DNA from: a virus
Virus record (IMG/VR): IMGVR_UViG_3300031857_000823
Location: 1-32,394 of that record
Direction: 5' to 3' (one strand)
Length of the DNA: 32,394 nt
This document shows positions 28,001 to 32,394 of this stretch, one piece after another. The stretch's first letter is position 1. Each line of letters begins with the position of its first letter. The translations under genes were made by a program, and so were the position numbers. Under the pieces are notes generated by a model that saw only the letters and a program-made list of their open reading frames with translations, did no database searches and had not been told where the DNA came from.

Positions 28001-28606
28001 TGGGTATGGTAAGTTAAAAAAAACTGAATAAATTGAGTTGTCACCTTGTTCAAACAAAGCACGACCTCTAACGTCAGTCAATAACATATCAACTGTTGGT
28101 ACACCAATTGATGAAATTTTTACTGTAATATTTTTAATCCCTAGGTTTTGGGTATCTTCATAATTTAAAACTTTAGTTTTCGTTTTACTAATACCATTTT
28201 CAACTACTGAATATTGTTGATTTTGATTGGTTCCTTGTCCTTGTCTTGAACCTCTCCCTGTAAAATCATCGGACCAACTGGTATCAAAATAATTTTTTCC
28301 TTTTGGTTTTAAAAAATTAATATTCAAATCCTCATCGTTTGATGATAGAGAGGCGATTGAAGTATTATTAACCGGTGTATCAAAACTATCACCTACTGCT
28401 AATTTAGTTCTTGGGATTATTTTGGTTTCAAGGTTTGCATACATAACAAGATTTTCTTGCTGGACAAACCTATCTTCAATAGTACCACCACCATTTACTA
28501 CTTTATTTGGGTCAATTAGTATAATATTTTCATAGTCCGCTTCAACATACAAACGGTTCTCTAAATTATATATCTGTCTAAATTTTGTTGGATCATTAAC
28601 GGCCAT
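22064..28606 (-). CDS. Giant (2180-aa) putative baseplate hub/tail structural protein
   Basis: A single uninterrupted frame covering about one fifth of the window. The N-terminal region is conserved-looking: ENLVMYANLETKIIPRTKLA (about 50-70), then a beta-rich domain with MLLTDVRGRALFEQGDNSIY and LTLKGYYGKAIRYQLTLLSF (about 175-245). A very long Asn/Tyr/Thr-rich middle follows. Around residues 1850-1910 a hub-like segment (CMGDAMIQPTMYFNLRHVPL, FYGPYWIMEVNHSISPGKFD) resembles the beta-barrel part of gp27/gpD-type hub proteins, where ligand or needle docks. No membrane segment. The ATG overlaps the end of the gp53-like gene by 11 nt. Hub assignment is inference; a tape-measure role is less likely because long helical repeats are absent. 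Confidence 0.85.
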   Translation of the reverse strand: MAVNDPTKFRQIYNLENRLYVEADYENIILIDPNKVVNGGGTIEDRFVQQENLVMYANLETKIIPRTKLAVGDSFDTPVNNTSIASLSSNDEDLNINFLKPKGKNYFDTSWSDDFTGRGSRQGQGTNQNQQYSVVENGISKTKTKVLNYEDTQNLGIKNITVKISSIGVPTVDMLLTDVRGRALFEQGDNSIYSVFFNLPYPTFYLTLKGYYGKAIRYQLTLLSFNAKFDPGTGNFDITLKLMGRNSAILADSILSFAKHSPKMFTTQVQKQGNTSSSTQTGNNKTQLSIENDTVGLQKLREVYSVYKEKKLIDKTFPEITMEEFIYRVNKYEQSIQDKIKQGDFNVINDINTYQTTLNDLRQSIYVNSINDFLDTGRRLVYDGVIYYPYSNDLEDTKKEEARNRTKSKFDELVQKLKQNPSFGESGTYILPSSTKNENSKNKQNTQSGKIDVKVKFDDLLKEIDYNVISNDDFKTTYEINFGRTPSDEELQKFILEFKSFNVTTQTIINSKKEIEQTLPIYYTFGEIPNVVNSFKTDSFLDLVQKMNSDLTTKRNSIEQALTTALSEMIVDSDGGLGFQPTIRNVFAVLFAGLDGFYRMMEDVHTNAWNQRKNPTRLNSILPPQKQNVGVDSLGVVNGSFQLNNENTVYPWPQYFEKERQQDGTELYTIKYPGDANSLSVTQGYNNTIWPEIAFTEEFINASLQKSPPTVPQSTNNPQSNTELMSVNPIEFPFNDTPFLNKTEVNFLYEIFERTYLATHYSNIERGKYKESQIDKILADIDAENIKNSLTNSPSYTLTNILKNFKPTYNQYLEYLKKISTEGTGEFWTNYTNSEYNTGYIKNYFNEYNKIYSIDTLNGVSLSVGGNIQLIDKFKTYLNSTSTEQQYVLDPYPFNNLNWLKNNLEKGDSFLSTQDFYKTQTFSYLNDKKTIARLNQTETLNNINLFVNKFGFTNYNQSYIADQTTNLPVTSRFSLKSFFTTRTQKDQYFTESFVNYGPSYSGNVTSIQTTSLLNTPYFINALQKGVELEKTNNQNPYVSLGYLYLNSLPLITTKEKIKKTENGLEPTDLDYLAATFNKFSSIHQLPYVWVLKYGSIWHRYKKYIDEGIDILDDIWKDFDYTTNYDPITNNITTSYSGNWVGNIVLQSSTLVPNTTNTNDIITMGFYPKVINDVFRCFYKTDLDILQNPSVTNFQNESVENGLVVSNSYTRTFLPGFDLTDPIRQLTIKNYYQFFKTPNGDTDNYLLVPSMGGLNINQAEYECFNDLDKITKEVFNNNALYNGSVRSLWGVSNFGYFDNSLIKKPNYNEYLKTIYTDNTPQTPFELKDSQSTYSKIDEIFAVFEPKILDEFEKLFLNFCNPKDVISDMVLFGEQTQATTDTPGKVKNVGQKKLLYQIESLYLLPKNSVTLTNQEILDGKLLAEAQTKNFMAKVVELLNFDCVLKMGNPGNFNRKTFNYFSSNPNFKPISFSPLPKYISGTLPGDGVLTGPNALLLSQAANGLEWKTLKKYIGDFDQTGIKYTNNGSAITSFFIDNDIEFSVSSIETLYPLIRLYAKEKLKDSTFNKIKFIQLINSFVVEQNTFNSYVLNEIISFLNKNLEEVKVKTNVVNSTTSGNVVKLEYYTTLKTMNDKWIAGSDFKNKTIFEDFLFFDRANRDIGDQFTISVSDLESFLTDPNKNYLDLVSKILEKNNFIFFAMPAYVNFYGIQEAVRQNTPIPVEIPNSMFGTYLDVDYMDSRPKFLCVYVGKPSEHVASEAKFVKFRDDAFDLRKYDNPISTSYGPETDFSKVNRVVGFSVDYGTQNQSIFKSVQLDMSEKKNTAESNKLITQLGESASGNKVAQQTVSLYSIYKTRSYTCTIDCMGDAMIQPTMYFNLRHVPLFYGPYWIMEVNHSISPGKFDTQFKGVRMPLYTLPKPNSLLEAVEKNYVKYYKDLIIQTLKTSETPVVTNLSETISPKTPGAIKGSEPECQKFELEKYNTLPYVDLKTTQITENELFELVSNSSIDAVLKPLYYGIVKTQPLNSIDKNVITSFNYNLYGSGAFNDYTDSILQLVTGKVCATTTIITTPYPYFNFNSYQDSLDFYAGVTQQYVDYINTWVNNSTELTQAKKYAQAYTVFTLFWDQTWYIKDGGGTGFYTTLPKQYIEFKQRYDEKIKPQNKNIYDAYLSYMKKYETAFKKFFN

Positions 28607-28913
28607 AATAAAAAATATGATTATCTAGTGCACTTTTGTAGTCTTTCAATGCCGTTATTAAAGGGAATGGTATAATTAAAATGGATCCATCAGGTATTTC
28701 AGATTCCAATCCACCATAAATCGGGTTAGCGATTTGTATTAACCAACCGAAATAAGGTGTGTTATATTTCTCAAAACTTATTTTATCCAATCGTGATTTG
28801 TTTTTAATGTATACATATCTCTGATCTGTAGTCCTACTACCAATACTTACGTATGGAACGACCGTTTGTTGACCATTTATTAAAAAGTTTTGATATCTAT
28901 CGTAGTATTGCAT
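28596..28913 (-). CDS. LysM-like baseplate wedge protein, probable gp53 equivalent (105 aa)
   Basis: 105 aa with a LysM-like layout: DKISFEKYNTPYFGWLIQIA, NPI, then EIPDGSILIIPFPL. This is the arrangement of a helix, a hydrophobic WxIA-N core and a 'IPDG-x-L-x-IP' strand seen in gp53 and tail protein X-type baseplate proteins. T4 gp53 is larger (196 aa). The ATG shares one base with the preceding stop (TAATG), and its own end overlaps the 2180-aa gene by 11 nt, so it is embedded in the tail operon. Confidence 0.78.
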   Translation of the reverse strand: MQYYDRYQNFLINGQQTVVPYVSIGSRTTDQRYVYIKNKSRLDKISFEKYNTPYFGWLIQIANPIYGGLESEIPDGSILIIPFPLITALKDYKSALDNHIFYYGR

Positions 28914-31900
28914 TACTTAAATGTTTTTTTAAGATTAAATTTATCGTCGGTACTATTTACGGATGAGTTTAAATTTTTAAGATTTTGTTCACTTGTAGGG
29001 GTAATTGGTACTTGTGTTGCAAAATCTAAAATTCTTTTTTTATCTTTGTTATAAGGGTTGTAGTTTGTAAATTTATTATTATAATATTCATCAAAAAACT
29101 TTTTGAATCTTTTATCAACTTCATCTTTTTGTTTTTTAAATTGTGAGTATATTTGTTGGTCTGACGTTTGTGTGTTTGTATTTAAATCGTATCCCAAGTT
29201 TGACGCTATAAAACTTTTCCATGGTTGTTTATCTTCCGTATTAAGTGTTGACACTATTGTATCAATAAATTTACCGATATCTGTAATAACGTCAATACCA
29301 AAAACCATATTAAATCTTTTTTCGTAAACGCTATCACCAATCAACAAGTCAAAAGAAAAATTATTTTTCCATGTAGTAGATTCAGAAGTTGTAATAATCT
29401 GGTACTCTTCAAGTTTTGTTATAAATTGATTCATATCATCGGCGATTTTTAAATAATCACCTTGAAGTTCTATTAGTGTATTTGGGTATGATGTGTCGGA
29501 TACGTCAACCTGCGTCGTTCCGGATGTGTTATATATAATTGGATTACCTTTTTTATTTATAAAACCATCGGTTGCATTTGTTACAAAATTTAGTTTGTCG
29601 GTTATACTAACTAAATTTAGTTCTTCTTGGGTTATTGAATTATTGTTGTTATCAATATCTGAAAGGTATAATGTCTTTTTTTCATCAACCATTTTTTTAA
29701 GTTGTTTTTTAACTTTTGTTTTTTGTTGATTTGTAAAATTTTGTGAGTTTAACCCACCCAATACTGGTATTTGACCTGAGTCAATATCGTCTTTAATTTT
29801 AGAAAATAACAAATCTATTTTATCTTGATAATTGTTACTTTTACCATAAATTTTAACATCGTTAGTATAATATTTACCATTTTGGTACTTTCTATCCGTA
29901 TTAATTACATACAACCCACCAAGTAAGTGTTTTTCATTCGTTTGTTTTAGAGTGTCATACACTTTTGAAGTGTATGTTTTTGTTAATTGAATAAAATCTT
30001 TCATTTTGGATTCATAAGAAATAGTACCTGTTTGAGTACCGTCTGATAATTCTTGTGATGTTTTTATATCCCCAATCGTATTACCAATTTCATTTGTTGG
30101 TTTTATTTGTGGGTTTGTTGGTGTATTTAATTTTGCCGCCTCAAAAAACTCACTATCATATTTTTCATTTAATGGTTCAGTAACATCTGCTCGTTCGTCA
30201 TACATTTCAGTGTTTGCGTAATAATTAAATGATAAAGCGTTTTGTAGTTTTGAGATAGGTCCGGCTAAACCACTACCACCTATAAATTTAAATGAAAGTG
30301 TAATACTGGCAATCATTGGTTGGACACCAATACCTTCTGGATTTAAGTCATAAAGTCCGTCTTTATCAAATTTAATTGACAAGCTATCTGGAACAATTTT
30401 AGTATGGTAAAAATCACCAATCCTTAACACTAATACTGGTGGGGACCCAAACACACTGTTGAAAGCATCTTGATAATCTAAAGTCAAGCTACCTGATCCG
30501 GTTTGTTTTACAGTAGGTATGGTGTCACCCGGTCTAACGCATTGTTGTAAGAATGTAAGTCTAGCGTTTAAACCTTCTGGGGTTATTGAGTGGAATGCAG
30601 GTTGAAAATGTTTGAATCTTTTTTTAATTCCGTCATATATTACCGGACTATTTTCTTGTAACATTTGGAAATAGTTACATTCACTTAAAAGATTTCTTAT
30701 TAATTTTTTGGTCATTCCAGCATAAAGTGGTGTGTCCTTAATTGTTGTTTCACTAAAATTGTTTGATTGTGGTGTGTTAGTTTCTGTGTTATCCACATCC
30801 GCAGCCAATATGTTTGGTATTTCACCTTCAGGTTTTTCTGGTTGTTCTTCTTTAGGTTTTTCCACTTGACTGACTTGTACGTCCGAAATTTTTACCCTTC
30901 TACAAGCCATCGCCTGAATTGAATAAGTACCTTCTTCGTCTGGTCTTTCAAATTTTAAAGAACAATCAATTTCTTTTAATTTTTCGTCTTTTAGGTTTGT
31001 TGACGTGTCACCTTTTGGTTCTTCTTTAATTGTTAAGGTTTTTTTATAATAATCTTCTAGTTTTTTACCATTAAATGTTTTGGCTAAAATGTATTTTTTA
31101 ACCGACTCAATTCTTCTTTTAGAAAGTGACGAATTTGATGCGGGATTGTTAGTTGAGCTTGCGGAACCTAGTAAACTAAATGTTACCTTTCCGCCGGAAT
31201 CTAATACTTTTCCAATTTTACTTATAAAATCATCAAGTACTGTTAGTGATTTTTCAACACTATTTTCAAAAAAATCAGTCAATGAACCATCTCTTGTGTC
31301 TATATATTCCTTTAAAGAAAAATCAGGTTCAGTGTTTGGTAAGGTTTGTGGGGTTATAGGTTTTAATCCAGGGTTTAAATTAGTTTTTGTATAAGCAAAA
31401 ATTTTATCTTTACCATTTGACTGGTAATTTGTTTTGTTGTTTTTATATTCATTAAACCAATAAGCAAAATCATTGTCCGTATCTTTTTTAGGTAAGTCGT
31501 TTTCAAAGAACATAAAATATTCTTTATTTTTATCATTTAACTCATCTATTGTACTTTGTGTAGTATCCTCACTTGTTGTTTGACTCGGCGGTGTTTGTTT
31601 TAAAACTTTTTGTACGTCCTCTTTTGTTTTAACAAAATTAATAGCATCTTGAATGTCATTAGGTGAAAATTGAACAAACTTTTTGGACAAGTCATATAAA
31701 TCATATTTTAAACAACCGGCAAAAAATGAATCCATAATTTTGGTAACTTCGGATTCTGGTGTTACACTTTTTAACTCTTGATCAATTAATAAATTTGATA
31801 TGGATGGATGATCCACCAATATTGTCCAACTTATACTACCAGAACGTGATGTATTTTTATAAGTGTAAATTGGTTCTGGTCTACCGATAAAATTTACAGT

Positions 31901-32394
31901 TTCAAAATCCGGTTTGGACTCATCGGAGAACGTTAAGTCATAAGGTGGAAACCACATTATCCTTCCCCCATTTGGTCCCTTCTCACATGCCGGTAAATCA
32001 TCAACAGTAAAACCAGGTTTGTTTGATGTTCTCCATGCCAAATTCTCAAGTGAGAACATATATTTTTTAACACGACCATCAACAATATTTGTTGATTGAC
32101 CGTTTTTATCATTCATCGGTGCAATGTTCAAATTGTAAGTGTTATCCAAAACAGAATAACCAAACTTCCTAATGTTGCCATCGGTTTTTTGTAACTGACC
32201 ATACGTGTAGAATGGTGTGTCCTTTGTGAATAATCTACAGTATTCAAGTCCTTCAAATTCTTTACCGCTAGTATCAATTGAATTTTTTGTTACATATTTA
32301 ATAACTCGTGAACCTTTTGTGATTTCCATATAACCATCATTAAACACTTTTGCAACTTGATTAATTGCGTTTCCAACATGTTCCAATTTTCTAA
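28913..32394 (-). CDS. Large putative baseplate/tail-tube-initiator-type protein with OmpA-like segment (5' end beyond window)
   Basis: At least 1157 aa. The frame is open to the right edge (AGA AAA precede a TTG at 32386), no ATG is near that point, and the first in-frame Met is 20 residues in, so the N-terminus is probably missing. An N-terminal region with VNFIGRPEPIYTYKNTSRSG (about 165-185) resembles phage baseplate/tube-initiator proteins. Residues about 290-435 look OmpA-like: YFMFFENDLP, then GKVTFSLLGSASS and NSSLSKRRIESVKKYI. Residues about 600-720 carry LNARLTFLQQCVRPG, LRIGDFYHTKIVPDSL and LNPEGIGVQPMIASITLSF, a conserved-looking baseplate block. The C-terminal third is Lys/Asn-rich and helical. 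It is followed by the gp53-like gene with TAATG coupling. Confidence 0.85.
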   Translation of the reverse strand, partial: RKLEHVGNAINQVAKVFNDGYMEITKGSRVIKYVTKNSIDTSGKEFEGLEYCRLFTKDTPFYTYGQLQKTDGNIRKFGYSVLDNTYNLNIAPMNDKNGQSTNIVDGRVKKYMFSLENLAWRTSNKPGFTVDDLPACEKGPNGGRIMWFPPYDLTFSDESKPDFETVNFIGRPEPIYTYKNTSRSGSISWTILVDHPSISNLLIDQELKSVTPESEVTKIMDSFFAGCLKYDLYDLSKKFVQFSPNDIQDAINFVKTKEDVQKVLKQTPPSQTTSEDTTQSTIDELNDKNKEYFMFFENDLPKKDTDNDFAYWFNEYKNNKTNYQSNGKDKIFAYTKTNLNPGLKPITPQTLPNTEPDFSLKEYIDTRDGSLTDFFENSVEKSLTVLDDFISKIGKVLDSGGKVTFSLLGSASSTNNPASNSSLSKRRIESVKKYILAKTFNGKKLEDYYKKTLTIKEEPKGDTSTNLKDEKLKEIDCSLKFERPDEEGTYSIQAMACRRVKISDVQVSQVEKPKEEQPEKPEGEIPNILAADVDNTETNTPQSNNFSETTIKDTPLYAGMTKKLIRNLLSECNYFQMLQENSPVIYDGIKKRFKHFQPAFHSITPEGLNARLTFLQQCVRPGDTIPTVKQTGSGSLTLDYQDAFNSVFGSPPVLVLRIGDFYHTKIVPDSLSIKFDKDGLYDLNPEGIGVQPMIASITLSFKFIGGSGLAGPISKLQNALSFNYYANTEMYDERADVTEPLNEKYDSEFFEAAKLNTPTNPQIKPTNEIGNTIGDIKTSQELSDGTQTGTISYESKMKDFIQLTKTYTSKVYDTLKQTNEKHLLGGLYVINTDRKYQNGKYYTNDVKIYGKSNNYQDKIDLLFSKIKDDIDSGQIPVLGGLNSQNFTNQQKTKVKKQLKKMVDEKKTLYLSDIDNNNNSITQEELNLVSITDKLNFVTNATDGFINKKGNPIIYNTSGTTQVDVSDTSYPNTLIELQGDYLKIADDMNQFITKLEEYQIITTSESTTWKNNFSFDLLIGDSVYEKRFNMVFGIDVITDIGKFIDTIVSTLNTEDKQPWKSFIASNLGYDLNTNTQTSDQQIYSQFKKQKDEVDKRFKKFFDEYYNNKFTNYNPYNKDKKRILDFATQVPITPTSEQNLKNLNSSVNSTDDKFNLKKTFK

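Noticed and set aside
22064-28606. Tape-measure protein
   Set aside because: The 2180-aa protein lacks the long helical repeats typical of tape measures and is beta/Asn/Tyr-rich with a hub-like segment.
31080-31394. Plus-strand open frame of 104 aa
   Set aside because: It is antisense to the OmpA-like segment of the large tail protein, whose own frame shows clear protein motifs.
32384-32386. TTG at 32386 as the true start of the >=1157-aa gene
   Set aside because: The frame continues without a stop to the window edge and nothing like an initiation region can be seen in the 8 remaining bases, so the gene is more likely 5'-truncated by the window.

Overview
The window is a gene-dense, AT-rich stretch of a large tailed-phage genome with a contractile, T4-like tail. 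Every supported gene lies on the minus strand, so transcription runs from the right edge to the left edge. T4-type hallmarks are a gp32-like ssDNA-binding protein, a UvsX-like recombinase, a gp41-like replicative helicase, a T4 RNase H-type 5'-3' exonuclease, class Ia ribonucleotide reductase, and the baseplate wedge proteins gp25, gp6 and probably gp53. The host is probably a member of the Bacteroidota. No start is preceded by a strong Shine-Dalgarno sequence; leaders are A/T-only. The clearest promoter, ahead of the gp32-like gene, fits the Bacteroidota layout (TTTG, 19 nt, TATACTTG). Host assignment is an inference.

Layout in transcription order (right to left). (1) Tail/baseplate block, 32394-21150: a >=1157-aa protein with an OmpA-like segment, cut by the right edge; a 105-aa LysM/gp53-like wedge protein; a 2180-aa giant with a hub-like C-terminal region; then a 75-aa gene and a 215-aa Pro-rich/coiled-coil gene, ending in a hairpin terminator. 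(2) Replication, recombination and nucleotide block, 21103-9191: promoter, gp32-like SSB, 104-aa helical protein, UvsX, a 52-aa ribbon-helix-helix-like protein, C5-cytosine methyltransferase with an intein, 5'-3' exonuclease, 150-aa unknown, gp41-like helicase with an intein, NrdB, NrdA, ending in a second terminator. (3) Baseplate wedge block, 9151-1: gp25, gp6, a 1589-aa protein at the gp7 position with an unexpected hydrophobic segment, a 575-aa protein, and a gene cut by the left edge.

The most notable content is a pair of full-size, LAGLIDADG-bearing inteins in genes about 2 kb apart. One splits the Walker A motif of the helicase and carries the Trp/Cys/Thr signature of class 3 inteins. 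The other is a class 1 intein that splits the Pro-Cys catalytic motif of the cytosine methyltransferase, so its +1 Cys is the enzyme's own nucleophile. Other unusual points are a gp32 homologue without the zinc site and with a bacterial-SSB-like tail tip, the membrane-like segment in a baseplate-region protein, and a 15-bp repeat flanking the small putative regulator. There is no gap above 300 bases without a gene, and I saw no tRNA, CRISPR array or insertion sequence.
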